A DNA stretch of 64,000 bases from JAXMDT01 sp046348685 (lineage in GTDB: Bacteria > Pseudomonadota > Alphaproteobacteria > Rickettsiales > UBA998), in the NCBI GenBank assembly GCA_046348685.1, contig JAXMDT010000007.1, forward strand, positions 1-64,000. Direction: 5' to 3'. A model generated the notes under the pieces. That model saw only the letters and a program-made list of their open reading frames with translations. It was not told where the DNA came from and ran no database searches. The position numbers and the translations under genes are program-made. Shown in pieces: positions 25,807 to 33,906 of the stretch (position 1 is the stretch's first letter; the number at the start of each line of letters is the position of its first letter).

Positions 25807-26418
25807 ATGCGGAATTTAATTTTATCCTTTATCACGCTTTTGTATATCGCTATTGCCCAACCTGCCGTGGCAGACATCAACCCCGGTGACGCTGCTCCGG
25901 ATTTTACGGCAAAAGCAGCCGATGGCAGTGACGTGACGCTCGCTTCCCTGAAAGGAAAAACGATCGTTCTGGAATGGGCGAACTATGAATGTCCTTTCAG
26001 TAAAATGCACTACGAGAGCGGTAATCTTCCATCTCTTCAGGAAACCTATACAGGTAAGGGCGTAACGTGGCTGACAGTCTTGTCCTCAGCGCCAGGAAAG
26101 CAAGGTTATTATTCGCTTAGCGATGCCCCTGCCCGCAACGAACAGATGAAAAACCATGCAACCCACGTCCTGCTTGATGCAACCGGAACGATTGGAAAAC
26201 TGTACGGAGCCAAAACAACGCCGCATCTTTATGTCATCGATGCGGGCGGTATTGTGCAATATAATGGCGCGATCGACAGTATTCCTTCCGTCGATGCCAA
26301 AACGTTAGCAGAAGCCAGACCGCTTGCGGCAAATGCAATCGATGCCGTTCTTGCCGGAAAGAAACCGGAAATGGCGTCGAATCAGGCTTACGGTTGCAGT
26401 ATCAAATATGCGGATTAA
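25807..26418 (+). CDS. Exported redoxin/peroxiredoxin-like thioredoxin-fold protein
   Basis: The 203 residues have a signal peptide ending near 'QPAVA' (about 22) and a redoxin domain. The active-site-like cysteine is C62 in 'NYECPFSKMHYES', with no second Cys in CxxC spacing. The terminal 'GCSIKYAD' matches a common subgroup of periplasmic redoxin-domain proteins that end in GCSVKY. It probably acts as a periplasmic thiol peroxidase or reductase; the substrate is not known. The start at 25807 is chosen because it opens directly on the signal peptide. Its stop overlaps the next start by 11 bases. Confidence 0.85.
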   Translation: MRNLILSFITLLYIAIAQPAVADINPGDAAPDFTAKAADGSDVTLASLKGKTIVLEWANYECPFSKMHYESGNLPSLQETYTGKGVTWLTVLSSAPGKQGYYSLSDAPARNEQMKNHATHVLLDATGTIGKLYGAKTTPHLYVIDAGGIVQYNGAIDSIPSVDAKTLAEARPLAANAIDAVLAGKKPEMASNQAYGCSIKYAD

Positions 26419-27181
26419 TTTTTTTCTTATCGCTTTTAGCTTGCTGCATCTCATGCCTGCATTTGCAGCGGAAGCCGGCTCGGATGAAGTCGTACAATAT
26501 GCCGTGATCTCAAGTCTTGTCGCAGGCGTCTATGATAGTGATGCGACTTTTGACTGGGTAAAGAAAAACGGCGATTTCGGCATAGGCACATTCAACGGCG
26601 TCGATGGTGAAATGCTGGCGTTCGACGGGCATTTTTACCAGATCAAATCCGACGGCAAAGCGTATGAGGTAAATGACGCACAGCATTCGCCTTTTTTTAC
26701 GCTGACATCGTTTGTGCCGGATAAAAAAGAGAAGTTGCCTTCCGGCCTGACATACGCGGCGATGCCGAAAATAATCGAGTCCGGTTTTCCTTCGCTGAAT
26801 TATATTTATGCCATACGCATCGATGGCATGTTCGATCAAGTGCGTGCCCGCAGCGTGAGCGCACAGAAGAAGCCGTACAAAAAATTATCAGACGTTGCCA
26901 AGACCCAATCGATCTTCGATCTCAAGCAGGTGGAAGGGACAATGGTTGGCTATTGGTTTCCGGCGTATGCGAGCGGCGTTAACGTGCCTGGATTCCATCT
27001 TCATTTTCTGACGAAAGATAAAAAAGCGGGCGGTCATGTGCTGGAGTTTACCACACGTGATGCCACACTGCAGCGCGAAACGAAAACATCCCTGCGTATG
27101 ATTTTGCCGGAAGACGAAGCGTTTCAAAAAACTGATTTCTCGCAAATTAAATCATACGACATCAACCGCGTCGAAAAGTGA
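26408..27181 (+). CDS. budA: Alpha-acetolactate decarboxylase with signal peptide
   Basis: The enzyme converts 2-acetolactate to acetoin. The 257 residues carry the metal-binding set H197, H199 and H210 ('GFHLHFLTKDKKAGGH'), with the same spacing as characterised decarboxylases, and E68 in 'GEMLAFDGHFYQI'. A hydrophobic N-terminal signal ('FFLIAFSLLHLMPAFAAEA') predicts export, as in some Bacillus enzymes. The ATG at 26408 overlaps the redoxin stop; a longer frame from 26324 would lack the signal. No acetolactate synthase or butanediol dehydrogenase gene is nearby. The 3' end overlaps convergent nfi by 30 bases. Confidence 0.9.
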   Translation: MRINFFLIAFSLLHLMPAFAAEAGSDEVVQYAVISSLVAGVYDSDATFDWVKKNGDFGIGTFNGVDGEMLAFDGHFYQIKSDGKAYEVNDAQHSPFFTLTSFVPDKKEKLPSGLTYAAMPKIIESGFPSLNYIYAIRIDGMFDQVRARSVSAQKKPYKKLSDVAKTQSIFDLKQVEGTMVGYWFPAYASGVNVPGFHLHFLTKDKKAGGHVLEFTTRDATLQRETKTSLRMILPEDEAFQKTDFSQIKSYDINRVEK

Positions 27182-27847
27182 GCGTTTTTCTTCGGTTGTG
27201 ACTTTGGAAAGCCGGTCGGCCAGACGTGTCGGTTCCGGAAGGCGGTAGCGTGTCAGGCACTGCATCGTCAACTGCACGGCGGCCGGATGATCCATACGAT
27301 GCCCGGGAGAGATAAAGAGCGGATTGCATTTTTCCTTGCTGCGAAGAACCGTGCCTATTTTCTCGCTTTTATCCATTAAATCAGACTGTGAACCTTTTGC
27401 TAAGGCAGGCTCTTTAAAAGTCCCTGTCAGCCGCGACTTGGCGACTCCCAATGTTGGCATATCAAGCAGCACACCCAGATGCGCAGCAATACCAAGCCGG
27501 CGCGGGTGCGCCACACCCTGGCCATCCACCATCAGTATATCGGGCATCGCGGTCAATTGCTCCAATGCCTTGAGAAGCACCGGAATTTCCCGGAAGGAAA
27601 GCAGGCCGGAAATGTAAGGAAATTCTGTCGGCATGCTGGTTTTCACTGTCGATAAAACCTGAAAATCGGCAAGCCGCATTACCACGATCGCCGCATAGCT
27701 GAGATTAGAGGCGACATCGTAGGCGACATCGACGCCGGCAATGGTATTCAGCGCGCCGAATTCATTCGTAAGGCGTATATTCCGGGCAAGAATTTTTTGT
27801 TCGGCGATGGCCGCTGAAGCATTTTCCGGCAACCGGAACCGCATCAT
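27152..27847 (-). CDS. nfi: Endonuclease V
   Basis: Endonuclease V nicks DNA one base 3' of deoxyinosine and starts repair of deaminated adenine. The 231 residues show 'IAGVDVAYD' with the first catalytic Asp, 'PYISGLLSFREIP', 'ILMVDGQGVAHPRRLGIAAH' and 'LGVAKSRLTG', all family signatures. Two ATG codons lie in tandem at the start (27847 and 27844). The start overlaps the stop of the upstream TIGR03118 gene, so translation is probably coupled. Confidence 0.94.
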   Translation of the reverse strand: MMRFRLPENASAAIAEQKILARNIRLTNEFGALNTIAGVDVAYDVASNLSYAAIVVMRLADFQVLSTVKTSMPTEFPYISGLLSFREIPVLLKALEQLTAMPDILMVDGQGVAHPRRLGIAAHLGVLLDMPTLGVAKSRLTGTFKEPALAKGSQSDLMDKSEKIGTVLRSKEKCNPLFISPGHRMDHPAAVQLTMQCLTRYRLPEPTRLADRLSKVTTEEKRSLFDAVDVV

Positions 27848-29067
27848 TCGACCGGACGCAGGCTACCAAATAGCCCGTCCTTCTCATCATCGGGACCTGC
27901 GGCAAAATAGAGCGCATTCGCATCACCCAGGCTTTCGCCGTTGCCAAACACAATGCCCCAGACTTTATCAATCACTTTGTCTCTGCCCTTCTCATCTTTC
28001 AGAAACTCAACAAATTCGCGGCTCTTTGCATCGTAAGCGGCAATTTTGCCATCGCCGAAATTGGCGACAAGCAACCGCCCTGAGAGCGCACCAAAATTTT
28101 CCGGCGCATAAGCAATGCCCCATGGCGCGGAAAGTTTGCCACCGTCTTTCCAGATAGACACAAGCTTGCCCTCTTCCGTGAATTCGGCGACGCGCCCCTG
28201 GCCGGGCTTAGACGTATCTTCTTCACCTACAAAAAGCTCATCTTTACTGCAACTACCCGCTTTTACTTCCTCTACGGGACATGGCTGCGTTTTGGCATAG
28301 GTGACGAAAAGATGGTGTTCTCCCTGAGGGGTAGTCAGCGCTTGGATGTTGAAAGGCGCATATTCGCCCGGATCGACTTTGCCATTTTTATTTTCATCGA
28401 AGGGCTGATCGAAGGTAAGCAAGGCAGGTCTAAATGTGCCATCGAAAACTTTAATTCCGGGTTTTGCGCCAAAATCTGCAACGTAGAGTTTTGAGTAATC
28501 ATGATTCAACGCCAGGCCGAAAAACTGCGCGCCGTCCGCAGACTGGTCGATAACGGTATCAGCCATTTTTGAGCGTTCGAACGTACCATCCGCTTTCTTG
28601 CGTTCCGTCCACGCGGAGACAAGGCCGCCATCGCTGGCAAAAAGAAATTTGGCTGGCGCGGTAATATCTTTTGAGTCTTCTAGCTTCTGCGTGATGATGA
28701 AGTTCTTGTCGCTATCGCTGAAGACGACACCGGTCGCAAAATTTTCTTTTGCTCCAACGGGAAGTTTTACGTATGGCAGTGAGTCAACGTGCAACTTCTG
28801 TAATGCCGTATCCGCTGATTTCCTTACATCACCGACATATTGATAACTCGTATTTCCAGCTGTTACCCAGAAGTGGCCGCCTGCGCCTTTCGGTCTAATG
28901 GCAATACCCCATGCGTTAACCATATCAGGCTCAACTTTCTGGGCGCTGTAATTTTTCTTATTCGCGACAAAGCGCTCTTCCTTATAGGCGTTTTTTTCCG
29001 CACCTAAAGCCATATACGGCGACCCTATCAGAGCCACAGCTAAAATGGTGGTGTGCAATAATTTCAT
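27844..29067 (-). CDS. Exported TIGR03118-family protein with EF-hand-like loop
   Basis: The 407 residues match the TIGR03118 family of exported beta-propeller-like proteins of unknown function ('NAWGIAIRPKGAGGHFWVTA', 'YAPFNIQALTTPQGEHHLFVTYA', 'GALSGRLLVANFGDGKIAAYD'). A signal peptide ends near 'YMALGA'. At about 224-235 a 12-residue loop DENKNGKVDPGE has D, N, N, G, D and E in EF-hand calcium positions, an insert not usual for the family. The start at 29067 has GAAGGAG in the correct place. A Fur-like palindrome lies 40-60 bases upstream. nfi follows with overlapping stop and start. Confidence 0.85.
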   Translation of the reverse strand: MKLLHTTILAVALIGSPYMALGAEKNAYKEERFVANKKNYSAQKVEPDMVNAWGIAIRPKGAGGHFWVTAGNTSYQYVGDVRKSADTALQKLHVDSLPYVKLPVGAKENFATGVVFSDSDKNFIITQKLEDSKDITAPAKFLFASDGGLVSAWTERKKADGTFERSKMADTVIDQSADGAQFFGLALNHDYSKLYVADFGAKPGIKVFDGTFRPALLTFDQPFDENKNGKVDPGEYAPFNIQALTTPQGEHHLFVTYAKTQPCPVEEVKAGSCSKDELFVGEEDTSKPGQGRVAEFTEEGKLVSIWKDGGKLSAPWGIAYAPENFGALSGRLLVANFGDGKIAAYDAKSREFVEFLKDEKGRDKVIDKVWGIVFGNGESLGDANALYFAAGPDDEKDGLFGSLRPVE

Positions 29068-29106
29068 GGCAAACTCCTTCAAACAGAATAAGAATTGCCT
29101 CCATAC

Positions 29107-29127
29107 TGCAACTGATTATCAATAGCA
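29107..29127. promoter_or_regulatory. Fur-box-like palindrome upstream of the TIGR03118 gene
   Basis: The 21-base site has arms TGCAACTGAT and ATCAATAGCA around one central T and is symmetric at 8 of 10 arm pairs by the pattern TGCnAnTGAT. This resembles the classical Fur consensus with its TGATAATCA core. Its position 40-60 bases before the start codon fits repression at a promoter. Iron control is inference. Confidence 0.55.
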
Positions 29128-29160
29128 ATGTTTTAGTGGAATGACTCGCTGTTAAGGGAA

Positions 29161-29218
29161 CGGGCTGGTATTGCTACCAGCCCGCCGGTTCGGAAGCGGT
29201 TGCACTACTCCGCTTCCG
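29161..29218. repeat. Two adjacent perfect hairpins
   Basis: CGGGCTGGTA (29161-29170) pairs exactly with TACCAGCCCG (29175-29184) around a 4-base loop. CGGAAGCG (29191-29198) pairs exactly with CGCTTCCG (29211-29218). They occupy the gap between two minus-strand genes. Neither is followed by a good T-run, so they may be a non-canonical terminator pair or RNA structure. Confidence 0.6.
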
Positions 29219-29320
29219 TCCTTTCAGAAAAACGTCTATCATCTAGACAATTCAAACGTAACAATGGTGCGCTAAGGAAGCGAGCCTGAGACCCGACGCT
29301 TAAAATAAAAATCGTATAAA

Positions 29321-30658
29321 CTAGGCGAGGTTTTTTCCTATTTCTGCAGCTTGCACGCGCAGCTCCGGCACGGCTGTCGTTTCCAGCCTTTCACCTAAAA
29401 GATAATTTCCCATTGCGTAGATCGATTTATACCCGTCCTGCCAGGCGACGAATTTTTCGTCGGTAAGGATACCATAGCCAGTCGGTGATTTTTGCAGCAG
29501 GCGGCTGGCCAGCAAATGGGAAAGGAGGGGTGATTCGACAATGCCCCGGTAATCGGGTCCTACACAATGAAAAACAGCCGCGGCCTGCATAGGCGCAATA
29601 TTGGTTCGGGAAAATAATTGCACACGCACATGGCCCGCTTCCGGTTCGACAGAAGCAATGGATCCCTGCTGCAATAAAACGTCGCCATTATTAATGGCAT
29701 TCCATAAGGGCTGACCGATTTCCGGCGCCATGCGGTGCCGGTGAATATTCCAGTAAGTGAAAAGTTTACGGAAAAAATAACGGCGCTCCGCAACTGAAAA
29801 GCTTTGCCATATAGACAACGTGCGCGAGCGGATACTATCAACAACGGCCTGCCATGATGGTTCCTGCCGCGCTGCTTTTCGCAGCTGTTTCACGAAGGTT
29901 AGTAAGGATGTGCCTTCTATTTTCCCCAAGGCCGGTTTATATTCTGCATGTACGGCGGGTAGCAGGGCACGCCGTGAAACCATGACGATAGGTTTTTTCC
30001 AACCGCCTTTCCAGAGGCTCAGCACCGTATCGATGGCCGTAAGCCCCATTCCGACGATAACAGCAGGGCGTTCGTGCTTTTCTTCCGATAAGGCAAATGC
30101 GGAAAAATCGAAATTCCACACATCGTATACATAGCGTCCAACATTCGCGTGATCGCCGGGCGCAAACCGGTTACCCGTTGCCAGCACGATATTGGATGTA
30201 TGTATTGTGCGTGTACTGCTGACAACTGAAAAAAACTCGGCCTCAGGCACAATGGCCATTGCTTCTTCATTACAAAATTCGATTTGGATTTTTTTTTGCT
30301 GCGCGAGTATCAGCGTTTCTTTCAGTATGGATGTCAGGTATGCGCCGTAAAGCATACGCGGCGCAAAATCCTCATCCTGCCATTTCAGCGGCAGATGATT
30401 GGCTTGGCAAAACTGATGCGCTTCACCCGTAGATAACCATTCAATGAATCCGCGTTCGTTATCGGCAAATGCACCCATTTTATGGGCGCGGACATTGAGC
30501 AGGTGAAAAGGCGACCGGGTCGCATAAGCTACGCCGAGCGCAGGCGCAGGCGATCTATCGAAGATAATAATCGATTGCGGATGCGTGCTATGCCGCACCA
30601 GGTTGGCAAGCACCATGGCGCCGGAAAATCCGCAGCCGATAATGGCGGTGTTAAACAT
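29321..30658 (-). CDS. FAD/NAD(P)-binding protein (COG4529-like)
   Basis: The 445-residue protein has a Rossmann FAD-binding start ('TAIIGCGFSGAMVLANLVRH', glycines at 8-13). The second signature is 'ALGVAYATRSPFHLLNVRAHKMGAF', typical of the COG4529 / FAD-NAD(P)-binding family found with HpnW or hydroxyacylglutathione-type neighbours. A second nucleotide motif is 'VIVGMGLTAIDTVLSL'. It is probably a flavin-dependent oxidoreductase; the substrate is unknown. Its ATG overlaps the stop of the DUF6356-like gene, which in turn follows an RluA-type gene by 5 bases, making a three-gene operon. Confidence 0.85.
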   Translation of the reverse strand: MFNTAIIGCGFSGAMVLANLVRHSTHPQSIIIFDRSPAPALGVAYATRSPFHLLNVRAHKMGAFADNERGFIEWLSTGEAHQFCQANHLPLKWQDEDFAPRMLYGAYLTSILKETLILAQQKKIQIEFCNEEAMAIVPEAEFFSVVSSTRTIHTSNIVLATGNRFAPGDHANVGRYVYDVWNFDFSAFALSEEKHERPAVIVGMGLTAIDTVLSLWKGGWKKPIVMVSRRALLPAVHAEYKPALGKIEGTSLLTFVKQLRKAARQEPSWQAVVDSIRSRTLSIWQSFSVAERRYFFRKLFTYWNIHRHRMAPEIGQPLWNAINNGDVLLQQGSIASVEPEAGHVRVQLFSRTNIAPMQAAAVFHCVGPDYRGIVESPLLSHLLASRLLQKSPTGYGILTDEKFVAWQDGYKSIYAMGNYLLGERLETTAVPELRVQAAEIGKNLA

Positions 30659-31008
30659 TAGATATCCCAGGTCAGGTCAATCTCTTCGAGCCGCTTCTTA
30701 GGAATGCGGCTTTTCATGATACCGTAGACTTTCTCGATCTGAAGGCTTGCTTCTCGCGTAAACAGAAATGGAAAGACACCGTGCGTAAATAAAACGACGC
30801 TAGTGTAGAAAAGGCGACTGGTCATTTTGATCGTGAATTTGAGATGCTCCAGATAAGTTTCACCCGTCTGCTGCGGATGCTCCGTGAATGCTTTTTCAAC
30901 CTGATCTTTGATTTCCTTGGCTTTACGTTGATGCTCTTCCTGCATCACCCAGTCGCGGGACTGTTCGTACAATTCGCGGGCACGTTTTTTAGCGATATCG
31001 GCGTCCAT
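30658..31008 (-). CDS. Small membrane-associated DUF6356-like protein
   Basis: The 116 residues have a charged N-terminal half and one hydrophobic segment near 65-85 ('FYTSVVLFTHGVFPFLFTRE'), preceded by 'TGETYLEHLKFTIKMTSRLF'. This matches what I know of DUF6356 proteins, whose function is unknown; the assignment is from memory of the pattern. It lies between an RluA-type pseudouridine synthase gene and the FAD protein gene, with a one-base overlap to the latter. Confidence 0.7.
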   Translation of the reverse strand: MDADIAKKRARELYEQSRDWVMQEEHQRKAKEIKDQVEKAFTEHPQQTGETYLEHLKFTIKMTSRLFYTSVVLFTHGVFPFLFTREASLQIEKVYGIMKSRIPKKRLEEIDLTWDI

Positions 31009-31013
31009 ACGTC

Positions 31014-31709
31014 TTATTTAGGAACAGATTGATTTTCGCGCAAGCCTAACATACTAAGCGATTGTAACATATGAGGCGGCGGCGGCGCATCTATATGGAT
31101 AGAAGGTTTGCTTGCATAAAGTGGCACCGTAACAGACCGTGCATGGAGATGAAGTATGATTTCATCTTTTACATAATCACCATACACCCAATCGCCCACA
31201 ATCGGACAATCGATTGATGCAGCGTGCACTCTGATCTGATGCGTACGGCCTGTCCGTGGATAGAATTCGATCCATGCCATACTGTTCGCCGTGCCGAGCA
31301 CCTGGTAATCGGTAATCGACTCCTGGCCATCCTCAGACACAACCATTTTCCAGCCCTTCTTTTCATTCAATTTTTTGAGAGGCAACGCTATTCTGCCTTT
31401 GGTTTCCTTGGGGATACCTTTAGTGACAGCCCAATAAGTCTTTTCGATTTTTTTCTGCTCGAACAACTTCCCGAGCTTCGAGAGCGCTTTGCGATGGCGC
31501 CCCAGAATCAGGCAGCCACTTGTTTCCCGGTCAAGCCGGTGCGCCAGCGAGGGTGGATTGGGCAACCCGTATTGCAGATATTTGAAATACTGCTCGAGGC
31601 TGTCCGACTTGCTCGATCCCGGATGCACGGCAATGCCCGCCGGCTTATTTAAAATCAGCATGAGTGCATCACGATAGAGCAAGCGGGATTCAATTTCTTC
31701 CGGCGTCAT
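31014..31709 (-). CDS. RluA-family pseudouridine synthase
   Basis: This enzyme converts uridine to pseudouridine in rRNA or tRNA. The 231 residues contain the catalytic motif HRLDRETSG at 57-65 with nucleophile D60, 'LNKPAGIAVHPG' before it and 'GRTHQIRVH' later, all RluA-type. It lacks an S4 domain and is short, which fits the RluC/RluD-related catalytic core or RluA itself. The target base cannot be told from sequence. It is the first gene of a three-gene minus-strand operon. Confidence 0.92.
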   Translation of the reverse strand: MTPEEIESRLLYRDALMLILNKPAGIAVHPGSSKSDSLEQYFKYLQYGLPNPPSLAHRLDRETSGCLILGRHRKALSKLGKLFEQKKIEKTYWAVTKGIPKETKGRIALPLKKLNEKKGWKMVVSEDGQESITDYQVLGTANSMAWIEFYPRTGRTHQIRVHAASIDCPIVGDWVYGDYVKDEIILHLHARSVTVPLYASKPSIHIDAPPPPHMLQSLSMLGLRENQSVPK

Positions 31710-31826
31710 GCCGCTACTATGAGATAATTAGGGCAAAACATACACCTAAATAATAAATTTTGTTCAAGGATGCTTTACCAATCGGCATTAGCATGCTTAA
31801 AGTCTATCTTGAGTTACAGTAGAATT

Positions 31827-32525
31827 ATGCAAAAAGTTTTTTCATCCCCCGCCAGCGCATTAGAAGGTTTGCTACGCGACGGCATGACTATTATGGCCGG
31901 CGGATTTGGACTGTGCGGTATTCCAGAAAACTGCATCGATGTGATCCTCGATTCCGGCGTACGCGATCTTACTATTATTTCCAACAATTGCGGCGTGGAT
32001 GATTTCGGACTTGGTAAATTGCTGAAGACGAAGCAGATACGCAAAATGATTTCCTCCTATGTCGGCGAGAATAAGGAATTCGAGCGGCAGTTCCTGAACG
32101 GCGAACTCGCCATCGAATTTAATCCCCAAGGAACGCTCGCCGAACGTATCCGCGCTGGCGGCGCAGGCATCCCCGCCTTTTATACGCGTACAGGCGTCGG
32201 CACCATCGTTGCGGAGAATAAAGAAACCCGCGTCTTCGGCGGTGAGAAATACGTCATGGAAACCGGCCTTTTTGCCGATCTTGCCATCGTGAAAGCGTGG
32301 AAAGGCGACCGTCACGGCAATCTGATCTATCGTAAGACCGCGCGGAATTTCAATGCGCCAATGGCCACGGCCGCGTACACGACAGTTGCGGAAGTGGAGG
32401 AGCTGGTCGATGTCGGCACGCTTGATCCCGATCATATTCATACGCCCAGTATCTTTGTGCATCGCCTGTTCCAAGGCGAGCATTACGCAAAGCGCCTCGA
32501 AGTCAGAATGGTGAGGGAAGCGTAG
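31827..32525 (+). CDS. scoA: 3-oxoacid CoA-transferase subunit A
   Basis: This subunit pairs with ScoB to transfer CoA from succinyl-CoA to acetoacetate, linking ketone bodies or short acids to the TCA cycle. The 232 residues begin 'MQKVFSSPASALEGLLRDG' and have the CoA-binding GGFGLCGIP at 25-33. The start at 31827 matches the family N-terminus; the longer frame from 31770 does not. scoB follows after one base. AtoD-type butyrate/acetoacetate transferase is the main alternative. Confidence 0.94.
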   Translation: MQKVFSSPASALEGLLRDGMTIMAGGFGLCGIPENCIDVILDSGVRDLTIISNNCGVDDFGLGKLLKTKQIRKMISSYVGENKEFERQFLNGELAIEFNPQGTLAERIRAGGAGIPAFYTRTGVGTIVAENKETRVFGGEKYVMETGLFADLAIVKAWKGDRHGNLIYRKTARNFNAPMATAAYTTVAEVEELVDVGTLDPDHIHTPSIFVHRLFQGEHYAKRLEVRMVREA

Positions 32526-32526
32526 C

Positions 32527-33150
32527 ATGCCGTGGACACGTGACCAGATGGCCGCCCGCGCCGCTAAAGAGCTGCAGGATGGTTTCTATGTGAATCTTGG
32601 CATCGGCATTCCAACGCTAGTTGCGAACCATATACCTGAACATATGGAAGTGATTTTGCAAAGCGAGAACGGCATGCTCGGTATGGGTCCGTATCCAACC
32701 GAATCGGAAGTCGATCCTGATTTGATCAACGCCGGCAAGCAAACCGTGTCGCAACTTCCCTATACATCCTATTTTGACAGCGCCACTTCGTTCGCCATGA
32801 TCCGCGGCGGGCACATCGACCTTGCTATCCTCGGCGCGCTGCAGGTTTCCGAAAACGGCGATCTTGCCAACTGGATGGTGCCAGGCAAGATGATCAAAGG
32901 CATGGGCGGCGCCATGGACCTGGTGGCGGGCGTGAAAAAAATCATCGTCATTATGGAACATAATGCAAAAGACGGCGCGCCCAAGATCGTGCGCGAATGC
33001 TCTTTGCCGCTAACGGGCGTCAACGTTGTCGATATGATTATCACCGAGCTGGGCGTGTTTGAATTTAAAGATGACGGCAAGCTTTATTGCATGGAAATGG
33101 CTGCCGACATCCTGACGCGCCAGGAAATCATCGACCGGACTGAAGGTTAA
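32527..33150 (+). CDS. scoB: 3-oxoacid CoA-transferase subunit B
   Basis: The catalytic subunit of the transferase, 207 residues. E47 in 'LQSENGMLGMGPYP' is the expected glutamate that forms the covalent CoA thioester. 'YVNLGIGIPTLVANHIP' and 'GGHIDLAILGALQVSENGDL' are further family stretches. It starts two bases after the scoA stop, so the pair is one operon. No regulator is adjacent; ridA faces it from the other strand. Confidence 0.95.
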   Translation: MPWTRDQMAARAAKELQDGFYVNLGIGIPTLVANHIPEHMEVILQSENGMLGMGPYPTESEVDPDLINAGKQTVSQLPYTSYFDSATSFAMIRGGHIDLAILGALQVSENGDLANWMVPGKMIKGMGGAMDLVAGVKKIIVIMEHNAKDGAPKIVRECSLPLTGVNVVDMIITELGVFEFKDDGKLYCMEMAADILTRQEIIDRTEG

Positions 33151-33169
33151 ATTCGAGTTCGCGTTCTAG

Positions 33170-33634
33170 CTATTCAATTTCAAACATCGCCTCAACCTCG
33201 ACCGCTACGCCGAAAGGCAGGCCGCTAACGCCGACTGCGGCGCGTGCGTGATGGCCATTACTGCCGAAAACCGCCACCATCAGATCCGATGCGCCATTGG
33301 CTACTTTAGGATGCTCCGTAAAATCATCCGGAGCATTGACAAAAACACCCAGGCGCAGGCACTGGCGAACATTATCCAGCGTGCCCCCGCACGCATTTCT
33401 CAGATGCGCCAGGATGTTGGCCACACAAAGCGCGGCACACTGTTGGCCTTGCTCGATCGAGAATTCCCGGCCTACCTTGCCGACAAACTGCGGCTTTCCG
33501 TCCTTCATTGGCAATTGCCCGGAAATGACGACTAGGCTTCCTGATTTCTGGTAGGGCACGTAATTCGCTGCTGGCGATGAAACCTGTGGCAAAATAATTC
33601 CGAGTTGCTGTAAACGCGATTCGACCTGGCTCAT
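33170..33634 (-). CDS. RidA/YjgF-family protein
   Basis: RidA proteins hydrolyse reactive enamine/imine intermediates such as 2-aminoacrylate made by PLP enzymes. The 154 residues belong to the longer alphaproteobacterial subgroup ('SRLQQLGIILPQVSSPAANYVPY', 'VISGQLPMKDGKP', 'HHARAAVGVSGLPFGVAVEVEAMFEI'). The last motif holds the Arg (in 'HARAAVGV') and Glu that usually bind the substrate. GGGAGACT lies upstream of the ATG. It is convergent with scoB. Confidence 0.92.
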   Translation of the reverse strand: MSQVESRLQQLGIILPQVSSPAANYVPYQKSGSLVVISGQLPMKDGKPQFVGKVGREFSIEQGQQCAALCVANILAHLRNACGGTLDNVRQCLRLGVFVNAPDDFTEHPKVANGASDLMVAVFGSNGHHARAAVGVSGLPFGVAVEVEAMFEIE

Positions 33635-33768
33635 TTCAGTCTCCCTTTTGGATGATAGATATTTTGAATAATAGATATCGCTTCATAAAACAAGATACGG
33701 TGCTCTGGCATTCTTGCCACGCTATACTGAGGAAAGGTTGTAGAGTATTAAGCGCCCTGAGTATTCGC

Positions 33769-33861
33769 TTGACGTAAGAGCACGCATTTATGTTAATTTT
33801 ACACAGGCGATTATTTTATGTCTGCTTTAGGTGACGAATTTTTAACTTATTCGTCCTAAAG
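33769..33861 (+). promoter_or_regulatory. Leader of the cpa/tad operon: weak promoter and hairpin
   Basis: TTGACG at 33769-33774 is a good -35 hexamer, with an AT-rich possible -10 around 33789-33798. Further down, CTTTAGG-TG-ACGAAT (33825-33839) pairs with ATTCGTCCTAAAG (33849-33861), leaving a two-base bulge and a 9-base loop. The hairpin ends 45 bases before the cpaB start. The rest of the 272-base gap after ridA holds no frame worth calling, and no pilin gene. Confidence 0.4.
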
Positions 33862-33906
33862 ATTAAACATCATAAATGTTCTGCCTGGAGTGGGGACTAC
33901 ACATAT

